This document shows, piece after piece, positions 49,044 to 58,575 of a DNA stretch of 64,000 nucleotides. Positions within the stretch are counted from its first letter, which is position 1; every line of letters begins with the position of its first letter. Made by a program: the position numbers and the translations under genes. Origin of the DNA: Aneurinibacillus sp. GTDB lineage: Bacteria > Bacillota > UBA5301 > DYFA01. The notes under the pieces were generated by a model. That model made no database searches. It was given only the letters and a program-made list of their open reading frames with translations, and was not told the origin of the DNA. Location of the stretch: assembly GCA_020725425.1 (NCBI GenBank), contig DYFA01000061.1, positions 59,330 to 123,329 on the forward strand, given 5' to 3'.

Positions 49044-49656
49044 GGTTCTTGACCCCCGCGACCAGGTAGAAGTTCTCCGTCTCCCAGGCTTCCGTAACCT
49101 CGAACCCGGCGGCCCGGACTAGGTCGGCCACCTCCGCCGCCGGCTCGAGGAGGTCGTTCCGGATGGCCGTACAGGGAGAGCTCGAGTGGATACGGTTGAC
49201 GAAGGCCCGGCCGCCGAAGTGGCAAATCGCCAGCCGGGCGCCCGGGGCGGCCACCCGGTGGAGCTCCTCCAGGGTGCCGCGCCGGTCCTCGAAGTGGGGA
49301 TAAACGCCGTTGCAGACGATCGCGTCGACGGTCGCGTCGGGCAGCGGAAGCCGGCGGGCGTCAGTCCGGAGAAAGGTCACCGCGGCGAGGCGAGAGTGCT
49401 TGGCGGCGGACCTTTTCAGCATCTCCCGGGAGAGGTCGCAGGCGATGATCTCCGCGGGGCCAAACCCGGCCAAGTGGGGGATCAGCGACCCCGTCCCGCT
49501 GCCCACATCCAGCACCCGGTCGCCCTCCCTGATCCGCAGGACGGAGAGCAGCCGGTGGAGGAGATCCGGCGCGGGCGGCGCCGCCAGGGAGTCCCAGGCG
49601 CTCGCAAGCTCGTCGAAGAAGCGTTCTTTCAACCGGAGTGCCATCCCGCCGGCCAT
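49036..49656 (-). CDS. Class I SAM-dependent methyltransferase
   Basis: The ATG complementary to 49654-49656, behind GGAGGG, gives 206 residues; the track extension upstream is not supported. Motif I VLDVGSGTGSLIPHL, IIACDLSREML, FLRTDARRLPLPDATVDAIVCNGVYPHF and the late ELHRVAAPGARLAICHF define a UbiE/Methyltransf_11 protein. It leads the metal ABC operon. Co-transcription suggests a small-molecule (perhaps metallophore or metal-linked) substrate, but this is unproven. Confidence 0.82.
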   Translation of the reverse strand: MAGGMALRLKERFFDELASAWDSLAAPPAPDLLHRLLSVLRIREGDRVLDVGSGTGSLIPHLAGFGPAEIIACDLSREMLKRSAAKHSRLAAVTFLRTDARRLPLPDATVDAIVCNGVYPHFEDRRGTLEELHRVAAPGARLAICHFGGRAFVNRIHSSSPCTAIRNDLLEPAAEVADLVRAAGFEVTEAWETENFYLVAGVKNHG

Positions 49657-49876
49657 CGGTGCTTCCCTCCGCTTCCGCTCCGTGCTACCGGGAACGCCTT
49701 TCAACCCCATCCTGTAGCACGAATTCTCTGGTAGTGCCACTATGTTTCGGCGGGCTCCGCCTTTTTCCTTCCTCCGAGCAGAGTCCCCGCCGCTCATTTT
49801 CCAGCAGAATCCTCGCCTCCGGCCGCCCCGATGGTCTCACACTATCAGCGGAGCGCGACGGAAGGAGGGTCTCCTC

Positions 49877-50491
49877 TTGACCAGGAACACGCCATTCACG
49901 AAGGACTGGTTGCTGCTCGGGATGGCCACCGGCATGGCGGCTTCCGCAGCCAAATCGCTGGTCAATTACGCCCTGGACAGGACCCGCGTGCCCACCATCC
50001 AGCACGGCACCCTGGCCGGCAACATCGTGATGGGGAAGCGGGAAAGGCTGGGGGGACTTCTTCCCGGCGGGGCGCCGCGCACCTCGGGCGAGCGGGCGGC
50101 CGGCTACCTGGCGGACACAATCGCCGGGGCAGCCTGCGGCGTGGCGCTCTCATACGTCTATGCCAAGACCCCGCCCGGCAACGAGACGATCAAGGGAATA
50201 CTCGGCGGAGCGGTCATGGGAACTGTAACGCTGGCGCTGGGCAACCAACTGAGAGTCAAGGGCTTCCGCAACCTATCCCCGGGACAGGTAACCTCGATGC
50301 TGGCGACCAGCGCCCTTTTCGGGGGCCTGGAGGGGTGGGTCATCGGCCGGTACGGGGCCAAGCTCGCGCCACAATCCCATCCGCTGCCGGTGAAGAACGT
50401 GACGGACCGGGAGTGTGAACAGGGCCGTCTGGCTCCGGCAGGGCGGGCGGCCAGACCGCTCGATGCGGGGCTGTCCCCGACGCTGTACTGA
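49877..50491 (+). CDS. Glycine/alanine-rich membrane protein, unknown
   Basis: TTG 49877 follows GAAGGAGG and gives 204 residues. Segments of moderate hydrophobicity (LLLGMATGMAASAAKSLVNYAL, TIAGAACGVALSYVYA, ILGGAVMGTVTLALG, SALFGGLEGWVIGRYG) suggest three or four membrane helices. No named family is recognised. It is six bases upstream of nuoA but may not belong functionally. A GGCGG-GCT-CCGCC-TTTTT hairpin at 49749-49766 precedes it on the same strand. Confidence 0.6.
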   Translation: MTRNTPFTKDWLLLGMATGMAASAAKSLVNYALDRTRVPTIQHGTLAGNIVMGKRERLGGLLPGGAPRTSGERAAGYLADTIAGAACGVALSYVYAKTPPGNETIKGILGGAVMGTVTLALGNQLRVKGFRNLSPGQVTSMLATSALFGGLEGWVIGRYGAKLAPQSHPLPVKNVTDRECEQGRLAPAGRAARPLDAGLSPTLY

Positions 50492-50497
50492 ACCGGG

Positions 50498-50872
50498 GTG
50501 GGGTTCGTGACGCCTGACGCGGTCGCCTACGTTCGGCTTGGCGTCTTCATGTTCTGGACGGTCCTCTTCACGCTGGCCGCCCTGGTGATGGCGCGGCTGC
50601 TCCGGCGGAACCGGCCCAACCCGGTGAAGCTCTCGACCTACGAGTCGGGCCTGGTGACCCGGGGGGAAACGTGGGTGCGGTTCAAGACCAGCTACTACCT
50701 GTACGCCCTGGCGTTCGTCATCTTCGACCTGGAGACCCTCTTCCTCTATCCCTGGGCCGTGGCATTCCGCCGGCTCGGGGGCTTCGCCGCCTGGGAGGCG
50801 CTGCTCTTTGTCGTGACCCTGTTGCTCGGGTTGGGCTACGCGTGGCGGGAGGGGGCGCTGGAGTGGAAATAG
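50498..50872 (+). CDS. nuoA: NADH-quinone oxidoreductase-like subunit A
   Basis: GTG 50498 (GTG 50507 possible). 124 residues, three membrane helices, with [47 protein letters not shown], the strongly conserved loop of NuoA. First gene of a complex I operon A-B-CD-H-I-J-K-L-M-N. Confidence 0.94.
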   Translation: MGFVTPDAVAYVRLGVFMFWTVLFTLAALVMARLLRRNRPNPVKLSTYESGLVTRGETWVRFKTSYYLYALAFVIFDLETLFLYPWAVAFRRLGGFAAWEALLFVVTLLLGLGYAWREGALEWK

Positions 50873-51363
50873 GGCAGCCGCCACCGCAGGGCGAAGGGGT
50901 GGCCCGGAACGTCCGCTTCACTACCCTGGACAACCTGGTGAAGTGGGCCCGCTCGTCCTCCCTCTGGCCGCTCACCTTCGGTCCGGCCTGCTGCGCCATC
51001 GAGATGATGGGGGCCAGCATGGCCAAGTCGGACCTCGACCGGCTGGGGGTCTTCTTCCGCCCTTCGCCGCGCCAGGCCGACGTGATGATCGTTGCGGGGA
51101 CGATCACCCAGAAGATGGTTCCGGTCATGAAACGCCTGTACGAGCAGATGGCCGAACCGAAGTACGTGATCGCCATGGGGAGCTGCGCCATCGGGGGCGG
51201 CCCCTTCGCCGAATCGTACTCCGTCTTGCGCGGGGTCGACGAGGTCCTTCCGGTGGACGTTTACGTTCCCGGCTGCCCTCCGCGCCCGGAGGGGCTCATC
51301 TACGGCATCATGAAGCTCCAGGAGGCCATCCGCCGGGGTGAGACCAGGGGGGAGAAGGGATGA
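50863..51363 (+). CDS. nuoB: Complex I subunit B (N2 cluster)
   Basis: GTG 50863 overlaps nuoA; the track start is upstream in the wrong place. 166 residues with the tandem CC in [21 protein letters not shown] and [13 protein letters not shown] that hold the terminal 4Fe-4S cluster. Confidence 0.95.
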   Translation: MEIGQPPPQGEGVARNVRFTTLDNLVKWARSSSLWPLTFGPACCAIEMMGASMAKSDLDRLGVFFRPSPRQADVMIVAGTITQKMVPVMKRLYEQMAEPKYVIAMGSCAIGGGPFAESYSVLRGVDEVLPVDVYVPGCPPRPEGLIYGIMKLQEAIRRGETRGEKG

Positions 51364-52934
51364 CCCCGGCGGCCACCCGTGACGCGGGCGCCAAACGCGA
51401 GGCCCTGGCGGGCGCCTTTCCCGGGCTGGCGGCAGCGGAGGAACACGGCGTGCTCGTGGTGGACGCACCGCCCGGGCAGGCGCAGGACGTGCTCGGTTAT
51501 CTGAAGGAGGCGTGGGGTCTCAACCAGCTCACCGATCTGACCGCGGTGGATTACCCGGAGAGGCGGAGCTTCGCCGTGGTGTACCGCCTCAGCCGGGTGC
51601 CGGAATACGACACCGCGGTGGTCAAGGTCTCTCTGCCCCGGGCGCATCCGGAACTCCCGAGCGCCGCCGGGCGGTGGGCCAACGCCGACTGGCTGGAACG
51701 GGAAGTCTTCGACCTCTTCGGCGTGAACTTCCCCGGCCACCCCCACCTGCGCCGCATCCTCACCTGGGAGGGGTTCCCGGGGCACCCTCTGCGGAAGGAC
51801 TGGGAGGTCGCCGCGGAGCTGTCCGAGGGGATCGAGGAACGAGAGGAGGAGCTGACGATCAACGTCGGCCCCCAACACCCCTCGACTCACGGCGTCTTCC
51901 GCTTCAAGGTGCGCCTGGACGGCGAGACCATCGTCGAACTGGACCCCGTCATCGGGTACGTCCACCGGGGGATGGAGAAGCTCCTGGAGTCCCGGGCCTG
52001 GCACCAGATCATCCCGTACACCGACCGGTTCGACTATCTCGCCTCCATGTTCAACAACCAGGCCTACGTGATGGCGGTCGAGCGGCTGGCCGGGATCGAG
52101 GTTCCCGAACGGGCCGAATACCTCCGGGTCATCGCCTGCGAGCTGAACCGGATCGCCTCGCATCTCGTGGCGATCGGCGCCTACGGCCTGGACGTCGGAG
52201 CGCTCACCCCGATCCTGTACACCTTCCGGGAGCGGGAAAAGATCTACGACCTGATGGAGATGCTCTGCGGGGCGCGGATGCTCTACTCCTACTTCCGCAT
52301 CGGGGGCCTGGGGTACGACGTGCCCGAGGCGTTCTGGGACCGTCTCCCGGCTTTCCTCGCCGAGATGCCGCGGCGGATCGACGAGTACGAGGAGTTGCTC
52401 ACAGGGAACGAGATCTTCCTCGCCCGCACCCGGGGAGTGGGCGTCCTGACCGGCGGCCACGCCATCGACCACGGCGTCACCGGGCCGAACCTGCGGGCCA
52501 GCGGGGTGCCGTACGACTTGCGCCGGGCCGACCCGTACTCCCTCTACTCCGCCTTCGACTTCGAGGTGGTCACCGGCGAGCGGGGCGACTCCTACGAGCG
52601 GTACCTGGTGCGGGTGCGGGAGATGCGGGAGAGCCTGAAGATCCTGGAACAGGCCGCCCGGGCGTGCCCGCGGGAAGGCCCGGTGCTGGCCAAGGTGCCG
52701 AAAATCCTGAAACCGCCGCCCGGGGAGGTCTACGCCCATGTGGAGTCACCCCGGGGCGAGGTCGGCTGCTACCTCGTGTCGGACGGGCGCCCCCAGCCCT
52801 ACCGTTTCCGCTGGCGCTCGCCCTCCTTCAACCACCTCTCGGTCCTGCGGGAACTGGTCAAGGGAGCCAAGGTCGCCGACCTGATCGCCGTCTTCGGCTC
52901 GATCGACGTCATCGGGGCGGAGGTGGACCGCTGA
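51360..52934 (+). CDS. nuoCD: Fused complex I subunit C/D
   Basis: 524 residues, starting over the nuoB stop (ATGA). Residues about 20-150 are NuoC ([58 protein letters not shown]). About 160-524 are NuoD ([62 protein letters not shown], and [11 protein letters not shown] at the end). Fused CD is known from enterobacteria and scattered others; most Firmicutes have separate genes. Confidence 0.95.
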   Translation: MTPAATRDAGAKREALAGAFPGLAAAEEHGVLVVDAPPGQAQDVLGYLKEAWGLNQLTDLTAVDYPERRSFAVVYRLSRVPEYDTAVVKVSLPRAHPELPSAAGRWANADWLEREVFDLFGVNFPGHPHLRRILTWEGFPGHPLRKDWEVAAELSEGIEEREEELTINVGPQHPSTHGVFRFKVRLDGETIVELDPVIGYVHRGMEKLLESRAWHQIIPYTDRFDYLASMFNNQAYVMAVERLAGIEVPERAEYLRVIACELNRIASHLVAIGAYGLDVGALTPILYTFREREKIYDLMEMLCGARMLYSYFRIGGLGYDVPEAFWDRLPAFLAEMPRRIDEYEELLTGNEIFLARTRGVGVLTGGHAIDHGVTGPNLRASGVPYDLRRADPYSLYSAFDFEVVTGERGDSYERYLVRVREMRESLKILEQAARACPREGPVLAKVPKILKPPPGEVYAHVESPRGEVGCYLVSDGRPQPYRFRWRSPSFNHLSVLRELVKGAKVADLIAVFGSIDVIGAEVDR

Positions 52935-53917
52935 TGCCGGCGGGATGGCCCCGGGTCATCCTCTACGCCTCCCTCGCCAGCCTGGTGGTGCTGGGCCTGG
53001 TTTCGGGGATCGTGCTCTTTTTGGTCTACCTCGAACGGCGGGTCCTCGGGCGGCTGCAGGCCCGCATCGGCCCGAACCGGGTCGGACCCTGGGGTCTCCT
53101 GCAAACCACCGCCGACGCCCTGAAGCTCCTCACCAAGGAGGACATCGTCCCGGCCGAGGCGGATCGGATTCTCTTCGTCCTGGCGCCGCTGGTGGTCTTT
53201 TTCGGCGCGGCGATGGCCTTCGCCGTCGTCCCGGCCGGCCCGCGACTCGTTCTGGTGGACCTGGGGGTGGGGGTCCTGTTCGTCGTCGGGATGGGGTCCC
53301 TCGCCATGCTCGGCTACCTCATGGCCGGCTGGGCCTCACACAGCAAGTACTCGCTCCTCGGCGGGATGCGGGCTGTGGCGCAACTGGTCAGCTACGAGCT
53401 GCCGCTGACCCTGGCCCTGCTCGGGGTAGTGATCCTGTCGGGCTCCCTCGCCGCCACCCGGATCGTCGAGGTCCAGCGCCACGGGTGGTTCATCCTGCTC
53501 CAGCCCCTCGGCTTCTTCATCTACTTTACGGCCGGCCTGGCGGAGATCAACCGCTCCCCCTTCGACCTGCCGGAGGGCGAGTCGGAGCTGGTCGGCGGCT
53601 ATCACACCGAGTACTCCGGCATGCGCTGGGCCCTTTTCTTCCTGGCGGAGTATGCCGGGGTCTTCTCGCTCTCCGCCCTGGCGGCCACCCTCTACCTGGG
53701 CGGGTGGCTCGGCCCGTGGTTGCCGGGGCCGGTCTGGCTCCTGCTCAAAACCTTCGCTCTGGTGTTCGCCATCATTTGGCTCCGGGGAACGTGGCTGCGC
53801 CCCCGCCTCGACCAGTTGCTGAGCTTTTCCTGGAAGTTCCTCCTGCCACTCTCCCTGGTGAATCTGGCCTTCACCGCGGCGGAGGTCTACTTCCTGCGCT
53901 GGTTGGGGGTGGCGTGA
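52934..53917 (+). CDS. nuoH: Complex I subunit H
   Basis: 327 residues; ATG overlaps the preceding stop (TGATG). Eight membrane helices, with ERRVLGRLQARIGPNRVGPWGLLQTTADALKLLTKED, GLAEINRSPFDLPEGESELVGGYHTEYSGMRW, the quinone-site signature. Confidence 0.95.
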   Translation: MPAGWPRVILYASLASLVVLGLVSGIVLFLVYLERRVLGRLQARIGPNRVGPWGLLQTTADALKLLTKEDIVPAEADRILFVLAPLVVFFGAAMAFAVVPAGPRLVLVDLGVGVLFVVGMGSLAMLGYLMAGWASHSKYSLLGGMRAVAQLVSYELPLTLALLGVVILSGSLAATRIVEVQRHGWFILLQPLGFFIYFTAGLAEINRSPFDLPEGESELVGGYHTEYSGMRWALFFLAEYAGVFSLSALAATLYLGGWLGPWLPGPVWLLLKTFALVFAIIWLRGTWLRPRLDQLLSFSWKFLLPLSLVNLAFTAAEVYFLRWLGVA

Positions 53918-53943
53918 TCTGAGGATCTCAGAGGCGGTGGAGG

Positions 53944-54342
53944 ATGTCTAAAGGCAAGGGGCTGGTGAAAGGGCTCCGGCGGACCCTGCAGACTTTTTTC
54001 GCCAAGCCGGTCACCGTGGAGTACCCGAGGGTGAAGCCGGCGGTTGACCCGCGCTACCGGGGCGCCTTCGCCTTCGATCCGGAGAAGTGCATCGCCTGCG
54101 AACTCTGTGCCCGGGCCTGCCCGAACAGAGTCATCCGCCTTAAGTGGGAGAAGGGCGAAGGCAGCGGGGCCGGCAAGCGCCGGGTCACCGAGTACCGGAT
54201 GGAACCGGGGCTGTGCCTGTTCTGCGGGCTGTGCGCCGAAGCCTGCCCCACCAAGGCGCTGGCCATGACGCCCCGGTATGAGCTGGCGACGCGGCGGCGG
54301 GAGGAAGCCGGCCTGGTAGCGTTCGGCCGGCAGGAGAGATGA
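53944..54342 (+). CDS. nuoI: Complex I subunit I (two 4Fe-4S clusters)
   Basis: 132 residues; ATG 53944 follows AGGCGGTGGAGG. Two ferredoxin motifs CIACELCARACP and CLFCGLCAEACP. In an enzyme without NuoEFG this subunit is a likely docking point for ferredoxin or another electron donor. Confidence 0.94.
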   Translation: MSKGKGLVKGLRRTLQTFFAKPVTVEYPRVKPAVDPRYRGAFAFDPEKCIACELCARACPNRVIRLKWEKGEGSGAGKRRVTEYRMEPGLCLFCGLCAEACPTKALAMTPRYELATRRREEAGLVAFGRQER

Positions 54343-54824
54343 CGGCGGTCTTCTGGTTCCTGGCGGGGGTGACAGTCCTGGCGGCGGCGGGCGTGATGGC
54401 CCTGCCCAACGTCTTTCACGCCTCGCTCTGCTTCGCCTTGTCCTTCTTCGCCCTGGCGGGGGTCTACCTCACCCTCGGCGCCGAGTTCCTGGCGGCGATC
54501 CAAATCCTTATCTACACCGGGGCCATCGCCGTGATCATCGCCTTTGCCGTGATGCTCACCCCGCCCGCCATCGGCCATTCGAACCTCTCGAACCGCCAGC
54601 GCCTGTGGGCCGGCGCCGTCGCCTTGCTCGCCCTGGGTCTTCTGGCAGGGGGCCTCGTCCCGGTCCGCTGGCCGGAGCCCGGCCCGCTTCGGGCGACGAG
54701 CGCGGCCAGCCTGGGGGAGCTCATGCTGACCCGCTACGTGGTGCCCTTCGAGGTGGCCGGCTTCATCCTCCTGGTGGCCCTGATCGCCGCCATCACCGTC
54801 GCGAAGGGGGCGTTGAAGCCGTGA
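54339..54824 (+). CDS. nuoJ: Complex I subunit J
   Basis: 161 residues with five membrane helices, overlapping nuoI (ATGA). LGAEFLAAIQILIYTGAIAVIIAFAVML is the conserved pi-bulge helix region. Confidence 0.93.
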   Translation: MTAVFWFLAGVTVLAAAGVMALPNVFHASLCFALSFFALAGVYLTLGAEFLAAIQILIYTGAIAVIIAFAVMLTPPAIGHSNLSNRQRLWAGAVALLALGLLAGGLVPVRWPEPGPLRATSAASLGELMLTRYVVPFEVAGFILLVALIAAITVAKGALKP

Positions 54825-55129
54825 GCCCGCCGCTTCACCACTACCTCATCCTGGCGGCTGTCCTCTTCTGCCTGGGCCTCTACGGCGTACTGGCGAAGCG
54901 GAACGCCATCGTGGCGCTGATGTCGGTGGAGCTGATGCTCGCCGGAGTCAACCTCAACCTGGTGGCCTTCGACCGCTACCTCGGCTCCCGCTACCTGGGG
55001 CAGGTCTTCGCCCTGTTCACAGTGAGCGTGGCGGCGGCCGAGGCGGCGGTCGGCCTGGCGCTGGTCATCGCTCTGGCCCGGCGCCGGAACTCGGTGGACC
55101 TGTCGGAGTTCACGGACCTTTCAGGGTAG
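54821..55129 (+). CDS. nuoK: Complex I subunit K
   Basis: 102 residues from GTG 54821, overlapping nuoJ. Three helices with conserved Glu residues in ALMSVELMLAGVNLN and AAAEAAVGLALVIAL, parts of the proton path. Confidence 0.94.
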   Translation: MSPPLHHYLILAAVLFCLGLYGVLAKRNAIVALMSVELMLAGVNLNLVAFDRYLGSRYLGQVFALFTVSVAAAEAAVGLALVIALARRRNSVDLSEFTDLSG

Positions 55130-55138
55130 GAGGGCGGC

Positions 55139-57124
55139 ATGGGCGGCATCCCGGCACAACTCGGGAGAGAGTTCTGGCAGGCTCTGGCGTGGCCTTTGGG
55201 CGCGGCCGCCCCTGCTCCCGCCGCGCCTGCCCTGCTCGTGGTTCTCCCGGCCCTCGCCTTTGTCCTGGCGGGACTGAGCCTCCGCCGCCGCCCTGGTCTG
55301 GCGGCAGGGCTGGCGATCGCCGTGACAGCCTGGTCCCTCGTGGCTTCCGCCCGGCTCTTCCTGACCGTCCGGCTGCTTAATGGGGAACTGGTGGCCTCCT
55401 ACACCTGGGTGGCGGCTGGGGGGGTGCGCCTGGAGGCCGGGTTCGCCGTCAACCCGCTGACTGCGGCGATGCTTCTGGTGGTAGCGGCGGTGAGCCTGCT
55501 GGTGCAGGTCTACTCGACGGCCTACCTGGCGGGCGACCCGGGGTACAGCCGCTACTTCGCCTACCTCTCGTTCTTTACCGCAGCCATGTTCGGCCTGGTC
55601 CTCTCCCCCAACCTCTTCCAACTGTACGTGTTCTACGAGTTGGTCGGGCTCGCCTCGTTCCTGCTCATCGGCTTCTGGCACGAGGAACCGGGCCCGGTGG
55701 CGGCTGCCCGGAAAGCCTTCGTCACGACCCGCCTCGGCGACTTCGGCCTGCTGCTCGGGATTCTGCTCCTCTACTGGCATGCCCGGACCCTGGACTTCAC
55801 CCGGCTGGCTTGGCTGGCGCCCGAGCTCGACCCGGCCGTTCTCCGCCTGGTTGCCCTGCTCATCTTCGCCGGGGCGGCGGGCAAGTCGGCCCAGTTTCCG
55901 CTCCACGTCTGGCTCCCGGACGCCATGGCCGGTCCCACTCCGGTCTCCGCCCTCATCCACGCGGCCACGATGGTGGCGGCCGGAGTGTTCCTGGTGGCCC
56001 GGGCCTTCCCCCTCTTCGCCCCGGCGGTCGCCGGCCGCCTGCCGCTTCTGGTCGTCGCCGCCGCCGGGGCGGTGACCTCCTTCCTCGGGGCCACGGCTGC
56101 CACGGCCCAGGACGACGTCAAGCGGGTGCTGGCCTACTCCACCGTCTCCCAGCTCGGCCTCATGATGCTGGGACTGGGGGCCCAGAGCTCCACCGCCGCC
56201 GTCTTCCACCTGATCACTCACGCCTTCTTCAAGTCCCTGCTCTTCCTGGGGGCGGGAGCGGCCATCCGCCGCTGCCACCACGAGCAGGATATCTGGCGGA
56301 TGGGCGGCCTGGCCCGCCCCATGCCTCTCACCGCCCTGGCCTTCGCGGTCGGGGGGCTCTCCCTGGCGGGGGTCCCGCCGCTCTCCGGCTTCTACAGCAA
56401 GGACGCCATCCTCCTGGCCGTCCTGGAACAGGCCCGGGGCTCCCGGCCGCACGCGGCGTTCCTGACCGTGGGCCTCGCCGTCTCCGCCTTGACCGCCTTT
56501 TATCTGGCCCGCCTCTTCTTCCTGATCTTCACCGGCGCCCCTCAGGAGGAAGGCCCTGTTTCCCCAGGCCGAGCCCACCGGCCGGGCCCCGCCCCTCGAG
56601 AAGCGGCGGCCGCCCCGCCGGCGATGACCGTCCCCCTGCTCCTGCTCGCCGTGCCGGCTGCCGTCCTGGGATACTTCGGCCAACGTTTGCTGCCGGTGAA
56701 GGAGCACCTGAACCAGACCCTCGCCGGAGGAACGACTGCCCTGGCTCTGGCGGGGATCGGAGCCGCCTGGCTGCTCTACGGGCGCCGCCGTCCAGCCCGC
56801 GACCCGCTCGTCGCTGCGCTGGGCCCCGTCCACCGCCTCCTCCGCTCCGGCTACTACCTGGACGACCTTTACACCCGCCTCGGGAACTACCTGGTCCGGG
56901 GGTTGGCGGCGACCCTCCACCGGTTCGACCGCACCGCGGTGGACGGGCTCGTCAACGGGGTGGCCGGGGTCGTCCTCCTCTCCGGCCGGACCCTCCGGCG
57001 GGTGCAGGGCGGATGGGTGCAACGGTACCTGCTCTACCTGGTAGCCGCCGTCTTCCTGGCCCTGGCGGCCTGGCTCTGGCACGGCCTCGAACTTTACCCT
57101 GCAGGAGGGATGGGCCGATGGTGA
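55139..57124 (+). CDS. nuoL: Complex I subunit L (antiporter-like)
   Basis: 661 residues; ATG 55139 behind GTAGGAGGG. Multi-helix Mrp-like protein with YELVGLASFLLIGFWHEEP, AGKSAQFPLHVWLPDAMAGPTPVSALIHAATMVAAGV and the C-terminal amphipathic arm (YYLDDLYTRLGNYLVRGL). Key Glu and Lys of the ion channel are present. Confidence 0.94.
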   Translation: MGGIPAQLGREFWQALAWPLGAAAPAPAAPALLVVLPALAFVLAGLSLRRRPGLAAGLAIAVTAWSLVASARLFLTVRLLNGELVASYTWVAAGGVRLEAGFAVNPLTAAMLLVVAAVSLLVQVYSTAYLAGDPGYSRYFAYLSFFTAAMFGLVLSPNLFQLYVFYELVGLASFLLIGFWHEEPGPVAAARKAFVTTRLGDFGLLLGILLLYWHARTLDFTRLAWLAPELDPAVLRLVALLIFAGAAGKSAQFPLHVWLPDAMAGPTPVSALIHAATMVAAGVFLVARAFPLFAPAVAGRLPLLVVAAAGAVTSFLGATAATAQDDVKRVLAYSTVSQLGLMMLGLGAQSSTAAVFHLITHAFFKSLLFLGAGAAIRRCHHEQDIWRMGGLARPMPLTALAFAVGGLSLAGVPPLSGFYSKDAILLAVLEQARGSRPHAAFLTVGLAVSALTAFYLARLFFLIFTGAPQEEGPVSPGRAHRPGPAPREAAAAPPAMTVPLLLLAVPAAVLGYFGQRLLPVKEHLNQTLAGGTTALALAGIGAAWLLYGRRRPARDPLVAALGPVHRLLRSGYYLDDLYTRLGNYLVRGLAATLHRFDRTAVDGLVNGVAGVVLLSGRTLRRVQGGWVQRYLLYLVAAVFLALAAWLWHGLELYPAGGMGRW

Positions 57125-58575
57125 CGGCGATGGTCTTCGCTCCTCTGGCCGCCGCCTCTCTGCTGCTCCTCCTTCCGGCCAACCGGCGCCTGGCGATCAG
57201 GGTCGTGGCGGCCCTCGCCTCCGGGCTCTCCCTGGCACTCGCCGTGTACCTCTGTTTCGCCTACGACCAGCGCCTGGGGGGCGTCCAGTTCCTCACCCGC
57301 CTCCGCTGGATACCCGTCCTCGGCGCCTTCTACCTGGTCGGCGCCGACGGGATATCCCTCGCCATGGTGCTGCTCACCGCCCTGGTCCTCTTCGCCGGGG
57401 TCTTCGCTTCCTGGCGGATGGAGGAGCGGGACAAGGAATTCTTCGTGCTCCTTCTGGTCCTTGTAACCGGCGTCTTCGGGGTCTTCGTCTCCTTCGACCT
57501 CCTCCTCTTCCTCAGCTTCTACGAGCTGGCCGTTATTCCGATGTACCTCTTGATCGCCGTCTGGGGCTCCACGCGCAAGGAGTACGCCGCCTACAAGCTC
57601 ACGCTCTACCTGCTCGCCGGGTCGGTCCTGCTCATCCTCGGCGTCATCCTGGTCTACTTCTCGACCGGGATGCTCACCTTCGACTTCCTCGCCATCTCGG
57701 GTCTGCGCTTCGACCCCGCCTTGCAACGGCGCCTCTTCCCCTTTCTCTTCCTGGGCTTTGCGGTGCTGGTGCCGATGTGGCCCTTCCACACCTGGTCGCC
57801 GGACGGCCACGCGGCGGCCCCGACTGCCGTCTCCATGCTCCATGCCGGCGTCCTGATGAAGCTCGGGGCGTACGGCGTCATCCGCGTGGCTCTTACCCTC
57901 TTCCCGACGGCCGCCCGGGCCTGGTCGCCGCTCATCGCCGCCCTCTGCACCGTGAACATCCTCTACGGCGCCTACGTGGCCCTCGCCCAGAAGGACCTGA
58001 AGTACGTCATCGGCTATTCCTCGGTGAGCCACATGGGCTACGTCCTGCTCGGGATCGCCTCGTTCACTGCCGCCGGCCTGACCGGCGCCGTCTTCCAGAT
58101 GTTCTCCCACGGCGTCATGACGGGGCTCTTCTTCGCTCTGGTCGGCCACGTCTACGCCCAGGCGCACACCCGCGAGATCGCGGCCCTGGGGGGCTTGGCG
58201 AAGGCCATGCCGGTCGCCGCCACCACCTTTGCCATCGCCGCCCTGGCCTCTCTCGGTCTGCCGGGCCTCTCTTCCTTCGTCGCCGAGGTGCTGGTCTTCT
58301 TCGGGGCCTTCCGCCGCTTCCCGGCTCTGGCCGTCCTCGGTATAGCCGCCATCGTGGTCACGGCCTCCTACATTCTGCGCACAACCCAGCAGGTCTTTTT
58401 CGGCCCCCCTCAGGAGCGCTACGCCGGGGCGAAGGACGCTCGGACGGTGGACCTCGTGGGGCTCTTCCTGCTTCTCGGGGTGCTGGTCGGCTTCGGCCTT
58501 CTGCCCCAGCCGCTGGTAGGGCTGATCAGCACAGGCGTGCAGCCGCTCGTCACCCGCATGGGGGGGATGCCTTGA
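57118..58575 (+). CDS. nuoM: Complex I subunit M (antiporter-like)
   Basis: 485 residues; the ATG overlaps the nuoL stop. FYELAVIPMYLLIAVWGS, MWPFHTWSPDGHAAAPTAVSMLHAGVLMKLGAYG and KYVIGYSSVSHMGYVLLG are diagnostic. The track ORF starting at 55810 is an artefactual upstream extension. Confidence 0.95.
   Translation: MVTAMVFAPLAAASLLLLLPANRRLAIRVVAALASGLSLALAVYLCFAYDQRLGGVQFLTRLRWIPVLGAFYLVGADGISLAMVLLTALVLFAGVFASWRMEERDKEFFVLLLVLVTGVFGVFVSFDLLLFLSFYELAVIPMYLLIAVWGSTRKEYAAYKLTLYLLAGSVLLILGVILVYFSTGMLTFDFLAISGLRFDPALQRRLFPFLFLGFAVLVPMWPFHTWSPDGHAAAPTAVSMLHAGVLMKLGAYGVIRVALTLFPTAARAWSPLIAALCTVNILYGAYVALAQKDLKYVIGYSSVSHMGYVLLGIASFTAAGLTGAVFQMFSHGVMTGLFFALVGHVYAQAHTREIAALGGLAKAMPVAATTFAIAALASLGLPGLSSFVAEVLVFFGAFRRFPALAVLGIAAIVVTASYILRTTQQVFFGPPQERYAGAKDARTVDLVGLFLLLGVLVGFGLLPQPLVGLISTGVQPLVTRMGGMP

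Noticed and set aside
55121-57082. 653-aa minus-strand ORF opposite nuoL
   Set aside because: Gln/Glu/Gly-rich antisense shadow; nuoL is unambiguous.
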